Of a stretch of 41,276 nucleotides of DNA, positions 33,076-41,276 are shown piece by piece; within the stretch, counting starts at the first letter, position 1, and every line of letters starts with the position of its first letter. This DNA comes from Deltaproteobacteria bacterium (lineage in GTDB: Bacteria > Bdellovibrionota > FAC87 > UBA2466): NCBI GenBank assembly GCA_900299195.1, contig OMIX01000010.1, positions 1 through 41,276 on the forward strand, read 5' to 3'. The notes beneath the pieces are model-generated. The model ran no database searches and was not told the DNA's origin. It saw nothing but the letters and a program-made list of their open reading frames with translations. The translations under genes were made by a program, and so were the position numbers.

Positions 33076-34578
33076 ATGGCCATTCTTCTGGTTTTGCTTA
33101 CTTTGTTTTTTGTAGTGGGATTGTACTTTCGCTACAACCCGCTCCAACACAGTCGACAATTCATGATACGAAGATTTGTGAATTGGTTCCCCATGGGAAT
33201 GAGCTACGCGTTTCTGTACATGGCTCGCTACAATCTCAATGTCACCAAAAATGCGCTAGGCACCATGATGAACAAAGAAAGCTTTGGAATTATTTTCGGA
33301 GCTGGAACTATCACCTACGGATTATCATTTTTGTTGAATGGGCCTTTAGTTGACAAAATTGGAGGAAAACGCGGAATTATTATTGCTACTTTGGGATCCT
33401 CCATCGCCAACATCACCATGGGTGTGGTCACCTATCTGCTTTTAAATCAAAGATGGCCTTTTGATTTGACTCTTACTTTTGCACTTCTCTACTCAATCAA
33501 CATGTTTTTCCAAAGCTATGGGGCGGTCTCCATTATCAAAGTCAAAGCTTATTGGTTCCATGTTCGAGAACGGGGTATTTTTGGAGCCATCTTCGGAACC
33601 TTGATCTCTTTCGGTGTTTATTTCGCTTTTGATTGGGGACAAGCGATTGCCGAAGCAGCCAAAAGCCAAGTTCAAAACCCAACCCCTTTTCAGATTTATT
33701 TCCGACAAATCTTTGCCTTAGAAGGCAAACCGACCGATGCCACTTGGTTAGTCTTCTTTATTCCCGCCACCATTCTTTTGGTGTGGACTTTGCTTGATGC
33801 CTGGTTGATCAAAGACACCCCTTCTCAAGCGAACTTTGAAGATTTTGACACCCACGACGCTTCTTCGGGCGAAATGGACAAAGAGTACACCATGACAGAA
33901 ACTCTCAAATTGGTTTTTAAAAATCCAGTTCTCATGATGATTGCAGTTGTGGAATTCACCACTGGAGTTATCCGTAATGGTGTCATGCAATGGTATTTTA
34001 TTTTCGCCAAAGAAGTAAAACAGCCCGGAGCGGAATTTTTTCTTCATCACTGGGGTTTGCTTCTTTGCATTTCAGGGATTATGGGTGGATTTGCGATTGG
34101 ATACGCATCCGATCATATTTTTCACTCAAGACGAAGTCCACCCGTAGCTATTTCAGGCGCTATCATTTTAGTTCTATCTCTAATTCTTTGCGGAGTGCTC
34201 TATACTTCGCCGGTGGTCGTAGGAACCTGTGCAGTCTTGATTTGCTTACTTTCCATCGCCATTCATTCTCTCATGTCGGGAACTGCAGCGGCAGATTTTG
34301 GGGGAAGAAAATTAACGGCTACTGCCTCAGGCATTACCGATGGCTTTGTCTACTTGGGCACAGGGCTTCAATCAGTATCTCTTGGGTATTTGACCGGATA
34401 TAGTTGGCTTTTCTGGCCAGCCTTTTTAGTGCCATTTGCAGTCTTAAGCATTTACATTGCGATTAAAATGTGGGGGCATCTTCCAGAGGCTACTAAGAAA
34501 TATTTGGTCACGGTCGAGAAAGTCACCGTTGAAAAAGTTACGGTGCAAGAGATCTCTATCGAAAATGCCAAATCTTGA
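33076..34578 (+). CDS. MFS transporter, organophosphate:phosphate antiporter-like
   Basis: 500 residues from the ATG at 33076, preceded by GGGGAG; an ATG at 33043 lacks a ribosome site. It has about twelve membrane helices. MSYAFLYMARYNLNVTKNAL and FGIIFGAGTITYGLSFLLNGPLVDKIGGKRG match the GlpT/UhpT/UhpC (OPA) family, including the Arg/Tyr of the first helix and the loop 2-3 signature. It probably exchanges a phosphorylated sugar or glycerol for phosphate; the substrate cannot be told. The C-terminus carries a threefold Val-Thr-Val-Glu-Lys-like repeat (VTVEKVTVEKVTVQE), an oddity. Confidence 0.85.
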   Translation: MAILLVLLTLFFVVGLYFRYNPLQHSRQFMIRRFVNWFPMGMSYAFLYMARYNLNVTKNALGTMMNKESFGIIFGAGTITYGLSFLLNGPLVDKIGGKRGIIIATLGSSIANITMGVVTYLLLNQRWPFDLTLTFALLYSINMFFQSYGAVSIIKVKAYWFHVRERGIFGAIFGTLISFGVYFAFDWGQAIAEAAKSQVQNPTPFQIYFRQIFALEGKPTDATWLVFFIPATILLVWTLLDAWLIKDTPSQANFEDFDTHDASSGEMDKEYTMTETLKLVFKNPVLMMIAVVEFTTGVIRNGVMQWYFIFAKEVKQPGAEFFLHHWGLLLCISGIMGGFAIGYASDHIFHSRRSPPVAISGAIILVLSLILCGVLYTSPVVVGTCAVLICLLSIAIHSLMSGTAAADFGGRKLTATASGITDGFVYLGTGLQSVSLGYLTGYSWLFWPAFLVPFAVLSIYIAIKMWGHLPEATKKYLVTVEKVTVEKVTVQEISIENAKS

Positions 34579-34583
34579 AGTCG

Positions 34584-34607
34584 TAAGAGTTTTACCGAGA
34601 ACTCTTA
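34584..34607. terminator. Inverted repeat between convergent genes
   Basis: TAAGAGTT (34584-34591) and AACTCTTA (34600-34607) form a perfect 8-bp stem just after the MFS stop. It overlaps the stop of the convergent C39-like gene. No T-run follows, so intrinsic termination is uncertain. Confidence 0.4.
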
Positions 34608-35389
34608 GATTCTAGCTGAGCTGAGAAAAGGGTATCTAAAGTGAATACCCACCCTAATCTATGAGGAACTCCATCGGCCCGCGAGACTCGAGTTAATGGC
34701 TTGCCCGTGGCAGGGTCAGTTTCCTCGGTCAATTGAAACTTAAGCTCTTTGTGGGGGTAGTTGGGATCGATCACTGTGATGATCTTGCCCGGTTCATAGT
34801 TTTTTAAAACCACAAAATGACGTCCCACCAGAAGTCCTTTTGCATCATGAACCTGATAGATCACCATTTTAATTTCGTTAGATTTAGGGACAAAAAGATT
34901 CTCATCCCACTTTTCAGAAACCTCTCCCGGAGCTTCTCCTGGAGCTGCCTGAGACTGACTCGTTCTCAGTGCCGAAATCTTGAGTTGATGTTTGGGAAAA
35001 TGTTTTTCAAAGTACTTTAATAATTGAGTCATTTGTGTGTTAGTGACTCTTCCATCTAACAACTCAGGGAGCGCACGAAAGGCTCTCGAAAGGTTGTGCT
35101 TGGGTTGAAGGGTTTTGAGGCCCGCCATGACCCGCAACCCTTGTAACAGATTGAATGCCGTGGCTGAAGCGCAAGCCCCACCTCCGCCTTCGCGTATCAA
35201 GTCATCAAAATCGCTTTGCAGCGCCAATTTTGTTTTTCCATTTTCGTCCTGCTTTTGCAACTCCGAGTAAATCTCGCCAACGTTTCGGCCTTGGGGAATC
35301 AGCTTTTGAACTGTTTTTAAACAGGAGCCCGAAAAACTGACACTGGAAAACAAGAAAATACCAAATAAAAAATTCAAATAGAACGACAT
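34592..35389 (-). CDS. Exported papain-fold (C39-like) protein
   Basis: 265 residues. Signal peptide about 1-20 (FLFGIFLFSSVSFSGSC). A Cys in GGACASATAFNLLQ (C73), preceded by glycines, fits the nucleophile helix of C39-type cysteine peptidases. VGRHFVVLKNYEPGKIITVIDPNYP (H191, D208) fits the His and Asp of the triad. The stretch 140-165 is low complexity. It may cleave a peptide or be an inactive binding fold. The ATG shares one base with the stop of the upstream exported acyl-CoA dehydrogenase-like gene, so the two are co-translated and probably work together. Confidence 0.65.
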   Translation of the reverse strand: MSFYLNFLFGIFLFSSVSFSGSCLKTVQKLIPQGRNVGEIYSELQKQDENGKTKLALQSDFDDLIREGGGGACASATAFNLLQGLRVMAGLKTLQPKHNLSRAFRALPELLDGRVTNTQMTQLLKYFEKHFPKHQLKISALRTSQSQAAPGEAPGEVSEKWDENLFVPKSNEIKMVIYQVHDAKGLLVGRHFVVLKNYEPGKIITVIDPNYPHKELKFQLTEETDPATGKPLTRVSRADGVPHRLGWVFTLDTLFSAQLESKSSR

Positions 35390-36696
35390 TAGGGTTGCCC
35401 CTTCTCTTTAGGCCTACCAAAGGGGATATCCCAGAAGGGCTTTCCAAATTTTTTTCTCACATAACTACTCATCAAAACATCAGAGGCTCCGTCAGCAATG
35501 GTTAATCCAAGCAGGTCTCTTACACGTTTCTCTAAATCAAGTTCGTCACTATACCCTTGGGCTCCATGGGTTTTGAGCGCATATTCAGCGGCTTGATGGG
35601 CAAATTCTACTCCTTCAGATTTAGCGGCAGTAGCTAACTCGTCAGCCTCTTCCCATTTTCCTTCGTCATAAAGTTGAGCCGCCCGCTCTAAATCTCGCAT
35701 CACCAAATGAAGTCGATATGTCCACTTTCCTAAAGGTTGAGTCAAATGGGTCATGGAGGCTAGCGGTTTGTCATAAACTTCACGCTCAAGAAGCCTTTGT
35801 GAAGTCATTTCTAGAGCGCGGTTCGCAGTTCCAATAGCCGCCGCTGTTTGCATGATTCTCCAATAAGTAAAATGCTTTCCAAGAATTTCTCTTCCTTGCC
35901 CGTCTTCTCCGATGAGATATTTTTCGGGAACAAAGAGATTATCAAACGAAACTCCTCCAAAAGAATTTCCTTTTAAACCACTTGCTTCTAGAGATTCAAT
36001 TTTTAAACCGGGGTAATTGAGCGGCAATAAGAAAGCATTAAGCTTTGGGTGATCCGCTGAACTTGACGGTGCCTGGGTGAAAATAACGACATGAGTCCCG
36101 TTTTCAAGTCGAGCGTTATACTTTTTCTTTCCGGTGATGAGGTATCCACCGTCGGCTTTTTTTGAAACGCTTTTCATCCCCGCGATATCAGACCCATGAG
36201 TGGGTTCAGTGATCGCAATAGCGACATAATTTTTACCTTCCGCGACACCCTTCATCACTTCTCTTTGTTCAGGTTTTGTGGAATCAAGAAGGGTTCGAGA
36301 GTGCCCTCCCCCAGAAACGTCTCGCAAATCTAGAGAGTGCCTTCCTGCAAACTCAAAAATATTAACCATTTTACGGGCAGAGTACCCCTTGCCTCCGACG
36401 TCTTCAGGCAAATCAAGTCCAGGCAATCCGGAAGAGGCAGTTCGTTGTCTCCATGCGGTAGGAGAATGAAACTTGTCGTTTCCCATAAATTCTTGGGCCA
36501 CTTGATCGATTAATTTAAAAATAGTTTCCTGTTCAGCGGTTCCCACAGGGCGAAGAGGATGGTCACTGAATTTGGCTAAAAGCGCTTTGCACTCAAGTTC
36601 TCCTGGAACAATAATCGCGAAGCTGTGGGATTCATTCAATAGAACAACCAGCAAAAAGCTAATCCACAACCTTGAAGCTGTTACGAAAAGAGGCAT
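35389..36696 (-). CDS. Exported acyl-CoA dehydrogenase homologue
   Basis: 435 residues. The first ~27 look like a signal peptide (LWISFLLVVLLNESHSFA), very unusual for this soluble FAD enzyme. The acyl-CoA dehydrogenase fold follows: GLPGLDLPEDVGGKGYSARK, AITEPTHGSDIAGM (FAD/substrate strand), NSFGGVSFDNLFVPEKYLIG, and THGAQGYSDELDLEKRVRDLLGLTIADGASDV. The normal catalytic Glu in the late (Y/A)EGT motif appears as Asp (ADGA, D402). If exported by the Sec route, FAD would have to be bound outside the cytoplasm, so the real substrate or function is open. Co-translated with the C39-like gene. Confidence 0.8.
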   Translation of the reverse strand: MPLFVTASRLWISFLLVVLLNESHSFAIIVPGELECKALLAKFSDHPLRPVGTAEQETIFKLIDQVAQEFMGNDKFHSPTAWRQRTASSGLPGLDLPEDVGGKGYSARKMVNIFEFAGRHSLDLRDVSGGGHSRTLLDSTKPEQREVMKGVAEGKNYVAIAITEPTHGSDIAGMKSVSKKADGGYLITGKKKYNARLENGTHVVIFTQAPSSSADHPKLNAFLLPLNYPGLKIESLEASGLKGNSFGGVSFDNLFVPEKYLIGEDGQGREILGKHFTYWRIMQTAAAIGTANRALEMTSQRLLEREVYDKPLASMTHLTQPLGKWTYRLHLVMRDLERAAQLYDEGKWEEADELATAAKSEGVEFAHQAAEYALKTHGAQGYSDELDLEKRVRDLLGLTIADGASDVLMSSYVRKKFGKPFWDIPFGRPKEKGQP

Positions 36697-36855
36697 ATCT
36701 GGATCATCGGCTTAAGAAAAAAGTTTCTAAAGCTACAACTCATTGTCCCATCAACGATTTAGCAAAGTCTTCTCAAGAAACAAACCCGAAGTCGTTTTAG
36801 CCAATTCCTAAATGTGTCGATAACTCCATAGTTATTCACTCAAACGGGAGGCCCG

Positions 36856-38745
36856 ATGATAAATGCGATAACTCTGATCGTACTTGCCCTCACAAGCTCT
36901 CATCTTTTTGGCTACGAAACTCCCGCCTCGGTTCGAGAAAAATACAAACTTTTATATCAAACTCCCGTAGTCAATCTTCCGGATGGCTCCCGCGTTTTTC
37001 ACAGAGCTAAATTATTCCGAAGACAAAATCTGTATGTTCTCTCACTGGAGGGAGATCCTTTTGAAATGGCTTTTCAACATGGCCGACTGTTAAAAAATGA
37101 AATTGCGCAAGGAGCCATGCCCCAACTTGCCAAAATGGTAGAAAATGCAGTTCGAAATGTTTTTCCGAATATCCCTCTTGTGACCGACCTTATCATCAAA
37201 TACCTCTATCGAAGCGACACCGAGGGCATCATGGAATATGGAATCCAGTCCCAAGGAGGCGACCGAGAAAAGTTCATGTTGGAGGCTTATGGCATCTCTG
37301 AAGGGTCTGAACTTCCCCTTGATGATGTGATTCACGCCGCTTTTGGACCTGAATCACTTCAAGTCATTTTGGGAAAACAAAAATCCTCCCCTACCCTTTT
37401 CGAAAGAGAAATTAACGGGGCCGTATTGAGACAAGCCTGTACCGACTTTGTCGCTCGCGGAGATTACACCGAAAGCGGCCATTTTATTATTGGAAGAAAC
37501 ACCGATTATCCGCTCAATGGGTATTTCGACAGATTTCCTACTGTCATTTATTACCACCCCTCTGAGGGCAACCAACGTTACATGGCACTAACCTCCGCTG
37601 GAGTTCATAATGCGGGTGTGGTGGGGACCAATGAATCGGGTTTATATCTGGGTGTCCATACGATCCCATCGTTGGAAGTCTCAGAAAAAGGAACTCCTAC
37701 TTTCGTTCTTGGGCAAGAAGTCCTTAAAACAGCGAGAAGTTTCGACGAGGCTATTCAAATTTTTCAAAAACATCGAACGGCAGCCGCCTGGACTTATACT
37801 TTGGCAAGTACTGAAGAAAATCGGGTGGGAATTGTAGAACTCTCCAATGATCGAGTAGTAGTCACTGAGAATCGAGAAGATCTGCTCGTTCAAACTAACC
37901 ACTTTGTTTCTCCTGAAATGCAGTCAGCTAATTTAGACTTAAACGCTACTGTGAATGAAGACACCCGAGCAAGGCAGCAACGAGTCAGAGAAATGGCCAA
38001 GGAACGTATAGGAACTTTAGACGCTCAAGAAGCGGTCAACATCCTTTCGGATAAATGGGATCGAATCCACCGTAAAATGAGCAGCATGGGAAACACCGTA
38101 GCAGTTCATACGACACTCTCAAGCCTGGTATTCGACTCGAAAGATCAAAAAATTTATGTAGCTAGCGGTCTTGCTCCAGTTTCTCTTTCTACTTATATTG
38201 AAGTCCCTTCGGTCAAAACTTTTAACCCTGCTACTTTTTCTTCCGAAGACTTTAGAACACTTGAAAACTCAACCTATTACACCGACTACCCTCAACTAGC
38301 CCAAGCAGAACAACTCTACATTGAAGCCAAAACGGCCTATGACTCCGACTTAAAACCCAAACGTGCTCTTGAAATTCTTAACGAGGTTACAGCGTTAGTT
38401 CCTGATCATCCTGCTTATCATTTTGTGAAGGGCATCATGGCTTTAAAATCCGATCAATTCGACCAAGCCGAAAAAGCCTTCTCTCAATGTGAGCGACTTC
38501 ACTATCCCCACTACCAATTGCTGGGGCATTTTTATTTAGGTCGTATTTTGGCAGCTGCTGGAGAAAAAGAAAAGGCTTTAGCCAAGTTTAATCTTGTTGT
38601 AGAGGAAGCCTCAGCTGAAGATGAAGTCCCGCTACTAAAGGCTACTTTCGACAACATTAAAAAACTTAATCAAAAATCCAAACTAAAACTTAACCCTGCG
38701 ACTTTGGCGATTTTTATGCCAGAAGCAGACATGCTAAAATACTGA
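36856..38745 (+). CDS. Exported C45-like Ntn hydrolase with C-terminal TPRs
   Basis: 629 residues. Signal peptide about 1-19. GDPFEMAFQHGRLLKNEI (about 66-83) is the C45/phospholipase-B-like entry motif. RQACTDFVARG offers Cys195 as the N-terminal-nucleophile residue, and HFIIGRNTDYPLNGY follows, as in acyl-CoA:6-aminopenicillanate acyltransferase relatives. After cleavage before Cys195 it would hydrolyse an amide. Other landmarks are ALTSAGVHNAGVVGTNESGLYLG and QTNHFVSPEM. From about 490 there are TPR-like helices (LEILNEVTALVPDHPAYHF, KAFSQCERL). Starts after GGGAGG. It is followed 6 bp later by the DUF547 gene in the same direction. Confidence 0.8.
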   Translation: MINAITLIVLALTSSHLFGYETPASVREKYKLLYQTPVVNLPDGSRVFHRAKLFRRQNLYVLSLEGDPFEMAFQHGRLLKNEIAQGAMPQLAKMVENAVRNVFPNIPLVTDLIIKYLYRSDTEGIMEYGIQSQGGDREKFMLEAYGISEGSELPLDDVIHAAFGPESLQVILGKQKSSPTLFEREINGAVLRQACTDFVARGDYTESGHFIIGRNTDYPLNGYFDRFPTVIYYHPSEGNQRYMALTSAGVHNAGVVGTNESGLYLGVHTIPSLEVSEKGTPTFVLGQEVLKTARSFDEAIQIFQKHRTAAAWTYTLASTEENRVGIVELSNDRVVVTENREDLLVQTNHFVSPEMQSANLDLNATVNEDTRARQQRVREMAKERIGTLDAQEAVNILSDKWDRIHRKMSSMGNTVAVHTTLSSLVFDSKDQKIYVASGLAPVSLSTYIEVPSVKTFNPATFSSEDFRTLENSTYYTDYPQLAQAEQLYIEAKTAYDSDLKPKRALEILNEVTALVPDHPAYHFVKGIMALKSDQFDQAEKAFSQCERLHYPHYQLLGHFYLGRILAAAGEKEKALAKFNLVVEEASAEDEVPLLKATFDNIKKLNQKSKLKLNPATLAIFMPEADMLKY

Positions 38746-38751
38746 GGTCAC

Positions 38752-39564
38752 ATGAAACTGATTATTTATTTAGGATTCTTTTTTTTCTGTTCATGGGGTT
38801 TACGTGCTGAAATCGACCACTCCCATCAACTTTTTAATTCAATTCTTAAAAACCATGTCCATTCTGGCGTAGTTAATTACGAGGGAATTCGAAAAGACAA
38901 TTCTCAACTAGAAGCCTATCTTTCTCAAATTAGTTCTGTCACTGCAGCACAATATGAATCTTTCTCCAAACCTGAACAGATGGCCTATTTAATCAATGCC
39001 TATAATGCTTTCACTTTGAAAATGATTAGCGACTTTTACCCCGTAAGCTCGATTCGAGATATTGGGTCGTTAGTCGGAGGGTCGCTTTTCAATCGAACTT
39101 CCAAACAGTGGAAAATTTCGGAATACGAAATCAAAGGGAAAAAAGTTTTTTTTAAGGCCATGGGCAAATCACTTTCTCTTGATGAAGTGGAACATGATAC
39201 CTTGCGCCCTATTTTCAAAGATGCTCGGGTCCATTTTGCCCTGGTATGTGGTGCAGTTAGCTGTCCATTCCTAAGATCAGAGGCCTACAATGGCACTGCC
39301 CTTTCGGTTCAGCTGGACAATCAAGGAGAACAGTTTCTTGCAGACCCTTTTAGAAATAAATACGACGAAAAGGAAAATCGGCTGTATCTTTCTAAAATAT
39401 TCGATTGGTTTTCAGGAGACTTCAAACGCGACAAAGGAACGGTCAAAGATTTTGTGAGGAAATATCTTCCTAAAACGGTCCAGTCTAAAATAAATGATGA
39501 CACTTCAATTTCGTATCTAGATTACGATTGGTCGCTTAATAACAAAGCGGGCTCTCAAAAGTAG
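38752..39564 (+). CDS. Exported DUF547 protein
   Basis: 270 residues with a signal peptide (about 1-19). DUF547 landmarks are VVNYEGIRKDNSQLEAYL, EQMAYLINAYNAFTLKMI, LDEVEHDTLRPIFKDARVHFALVCGAVSCPFL and FDWFSGDFKR. The conserved Cys, His and Asn residues suggest a transglutaminase-like fold, but no function is established. The 6-bp gap to the C45-like gene indicates one operon. Confidence 0.88.
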   Translation: MKLIIYLGFFFFCSWGLRAEIDHSHQLFNSILKNHVHSGVVNYEGIRKDNSQLEAYLSQISSVTAAQYESFSKPEQMAYLINAYNAFTLKMISDFYPVSSIRDIGSLVGGSLFNRTSKQWKISEYEIKGKKVFFKAMGKSLSLDEVEHDTLRPIFKDARVHFALVCGAVSCPFLRSEAYNGTALSVQLDNQGEQFLADPFRNKYDEKENRLYLSKIFDWFSGDFKRDKGTVKDFVRKYLPKTVQSKINDDTSISYLDYDWSLNNKAGSQK

Positions 39565-39571
39565 TCTCCGA

Positions 39572-39976
39572 TTAGGGATGAAGATTAACCAACATTCCGT
39601 TTTTTGATGGAGATTGAGTAATCTCCCAGCGATTTTCTTCCGCATCTATCACAAGAAAACTCTTTTCGCCCCAGGGGTGATCTTTGGGCTCCCCACTTAC
39701 TCTTAACTTCAGGGCTAAAGCCTTTTGATAGGTCGCCTCAATATTTAAGACAGTGACCCCATAGCTAACCTGAGACCGTTCTTTGGGATTAGAGAAAAAC
39801 TGAGCTGCCTTACCTACAGGTTTAAAAAAAGCCAATCGAAACTGATTAGGAAGAACAAACTCACAAAACTCAGAGTTAGAAAAATAAGGAGCCACTTCAA
39901 ATAATTGCTCAAAAAACATTTGCATGCACTCAACATCTTTTGCGGCAATCACTAAATGGGAACAAGCTTGAATCAT
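39572..39976 (-). CDS. VOC (glyoxalase/bleomycin-resistance fold) protein
   Basis: 134 residues with the two beta-alpha-beta-beta-beta modules of the VOC superfamily: CSHLVIAAKDVECMQMFFEQLF, FCEFVLPNQFRLAFFKP, VSYGVTVLNIEATYQKALAL and KSFLVIDAEENRWEI. Metal ligands are plausible at H7 and the late Glu of NRWEI, but the substrate is unknown. It is convergent with the DUF547 gene. Confidence 0.75.
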   Translation of the reverse strand: MIQACSHLVIAAKDVECMQMFFEQLFEVAPYFSNSEFCEFVLPNQFRLAFFKPVGKAAQFFSNPKERSQVSYGVTVLNIEATYQKALALKLRVSGEPKDHPWGEKSFLVIDAEENRWEITQSPSKNGMLVNLHP

Positions 39977-39995
39977 CGCTCTTATTTTGGGGGAC

Positions 39996-40199
39996 TTACA
40001 CTCTCTTTGTAAACTTTAAATTTCTGTGCGGCCAAACGGCTGATGCGTTGAGGGCTCTCCTTTTAAAAGACGGGTCAAGGCTCGTCAAATCTTTGATAAA
40101 GGTGTTGAGTCTATTTGGAATGAATTCGTGCGTTAAGACGTCGTAGACAGAAGAAGGATCCCCTAAGGGCTTCAAACCTGCTGATAAACCAGGGAAGTT
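39996..40199 (-). pseudogene. 68-codon open frame without a start codon
   Basis: Directly after the HNH gene, one minus frame is open for 68 codons and ends with TAA at 39996-39998. It reads ...GLKPLGDPSSVYDVLTHEFI..NRLNTFIKDL..., which looks protein-like, but has no ATG, GTG with ribosome site, or family I recognise. It may be the tail of a broken gene. The gap 39977-40197 holds nothing else. Confidence 0.25.
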
Positions 40200-41010
40200 A
40201 GCTTTTTAGAGTCTCAAACTGTCTAGATTTCGGAAAATAAAGCCTGGCCATGTAGAGATTATGAACTTTACAGAGAGTTCTTAAGTTTTCTATATCTTTA
40301 CTGCTGCCCCCGAAAGCATAAGGCCGAACGTGGTCCACTTCCAGATGAGCTGTCTGGGAACACCTGATGCCTTTAGCGGACACATACTCACATCGAAAAT
40401 TAGATTTCCTTTTAACCTCTCGCGCCGTGGGTGTTGGGACTCTCCGAGTGTGTTTGGATGAAACGTTTCGAGGTTTCCTTTCTCTGACAAAGGCTTTAAG
40501 AACTTTTTTGAGTAGCAGAGCATTATCTTTCTCACTGGCCACTTTTCTAGCCTCTTCCAGCAGAGCTTTCATCTCGTCATCGATTTCAACTTCGAAGAAC
40601 TCTTTCTTGATGGCTCTTTCTGGGAAATGTTCACGAATGATAGATTCCACTTTTCTAGAAGGTTGATTCACAACTTTGGGTAAAAGCTCATCAGCGTTTT
40701 CTGGAGTTAGAACTGGGGAGAGTAATGTTAAACTGGTCAGAGAAATCTCCCCCTGTTCCAATAAGGGCTTTACCGATTCGATTCTTTGGGAAAGCCTTGC
40801 TGCTTGAATTCTTCGGTTAGCTTCTCCTTCAGAATAGCCCAAGTAACGGATACAAAAATCATACATGGAAGCAAAACCCTCCTGAATCCAAAGTTTTCTT
40901 CTGTCTATCTCAGTTAAGTACTCAAGCACTTTAGCCGTGGCGGACTTTTCTAATAGAACTTGTCGTTTGCAGTCCCTTAATAATTCTTCATCTTGAATCG
41001 TTTCAAACAT
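40198..41010 (-). CDS. HNH endonuclease-domain protein
   Basis: 270 residues. The helical N-terminal part (about 1-130; WIQEGFASMYDFCIRYLGYSE, a DUF222-like region) is followed by a charged linker. The C-terminal HNH domain has zinc cysteines C207, C217 and C247, the HNH residues in LEVDHVRPYAFGGSSKDIENL (H227, N242) and H250. It should cut or nick DNA. Proteins of this type are numerous in Bdellovibrio genomes and their role is unknown. The 245 bp upstream (41011-41255) should hold its promoter; no gene is seen there. Confidence 0.88.
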   Translation of the reverse strand: MFETIQDEELLRDCKRQVLLEKSATAKVLEYLTEIDRRKLWIQEGFASMYDFCIRYLGYSEGEANRRIQAARLSQRIESVKPLLEQGEISLTSLTLLSPVLTPENADELLPKVVNQPSRKVESIIREHFPERAIKKEFFEVEIDDEMKALLEEARKVASEKDNALLLKKVLKAFVRERKPRNVSSKHTRRVPTPTAREVKRKSNFRCEYVSAKGIRCSQTAHLEVDHVRPYAFGGSSKDIENLRTLCKVHNLYMARLYFPKSRQFETLKS

Positions 41011-41255
41011 TTCCTTCTCCTTCTAAAAAAAACTACAAAAACCCTACACCTGGATTTTAAAACCCAACTAAAGAGAGAAAATTCTTCAATCATTTCAAGA
41101 AGAGGCAGAGAGAAAAAGACAATAAACTTTAAAAATCCCCAACAGGGTCGATAAACACTCGTTGTTTCAAGGATTTATAGAAGCGTTTTTTTTAGCTCCT
41201 TATTTTCTGTCAACTTTTCCAAAAATACTTAGGGGAGCGCGAGTTACTACTGAGT

Positions 41256-41276
41256 CTGTCTCTTATACACATCTCC
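41256..41276. other. Nextera transposase adapter at the contig end
   Basis: The final 21 bases are CTGTCTCTTATACACATCT plus CC, the Tn5 mosaic end as used in Nextera libraries, followed by the first adapter bases. This is untrimmed library sequence, not genome, and marks the assembly edge. Confidence 0.97.

Noticed and set aside
1-41276. CRISPR array, insertion sequence, prophage or restriction system
   Set aside because: No spaced direct-repeat array, transposase, integrase, phage structural gene or methylase was seen; the HNH protein alone does not make a restriction system.

Overview
The window looks like a contig-end fragment of a moderately AT-rich, motile Gram-negative chromosome. A Bdellovibrionota-like bacterium is the best guess. 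The support is a 276-residue flagellin, an HNH protein of a kind abundant in Bdellovibrio genomes, lipoprotein and outer-membrane machinery, and two separate partial sets of complex I genes. This placement is inference; no 16S rRNA gene is present. The last 21 bases are a Nextera transposase adapter, so the right edge is a sequencing or assembly artefact.

Region 1 (1-9.6 kb) is read almost entirely on the minus strand. nuoB-C-D-E-F-G-I are tightly overlapped and encode the N- and Q-modules of NADH:quinone oxidoreductase with no membrane subunit. Upstream lie a LysM/M23 lipoprotein (NlpD-like), surE, and prfB with a textbook programmed +1 frameshift. A small Tyr/Pro/Cys-rich secreted protein follows.

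Region 2 (9.6-22.4 kb) is a patchwork. An AT3-SGNH acyltransferase gene lies between two diverged 60-bp direct repeats. A four-gene minus operon encodes the two halves of a DUF4331 protein as separate exported proteins, a fusion of signal peptidase II with a HAMP-like module and a peroxiredoxin-like domain, and a HupE/UreJ-like membrane protein. It faces a TPR gene. Next comes a polytopic membrane protein gene inserted between two ~97% identical copies of the 3' end of coaX. Intact coaX, birA and a degenerate receiver-domain gene follow.

Region 3 (22.4-29.9 kb) holds flagellin with a highly structured leader, a 33-residue Lys/Arg-rich protein, a second complex I cluster (nuoB-C-D-I plus a rhodanese), rpsT, and two lineage-specific exported proteins.

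Region 4 (29.9-41.3 kb) starts with decayed sequence that may be an rlmJ remnant. Then come tRNA-Leu(CAA) with a strong terminator, a 32-bp exact duplication of the tRNA 3' end, a GT2 glycosyltransferase and an outer-membrane barrel. After these lie an organophosphate-type MFS transporter, an exported papain/C39-like protein coupled to an exported acyl-CoA dehydrogenase homologue, a C45-like Ntn hydrolase with TPRs, a DUF547 protein, a VOC protein and an HNH protein.

Three features stand out. One is the DUF4331/LspA-HAMP-peroxiredoxin/HupE/TPR locus, the best candidate for an undescribed system. Another is the recurring pattern of lone glycan-related genes next to duplicated 3' ends or direct repeats. 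The last is the exported acyl-CoA dehydrogenase homologue whose catalytic Glu appears to be replaced by Asp.
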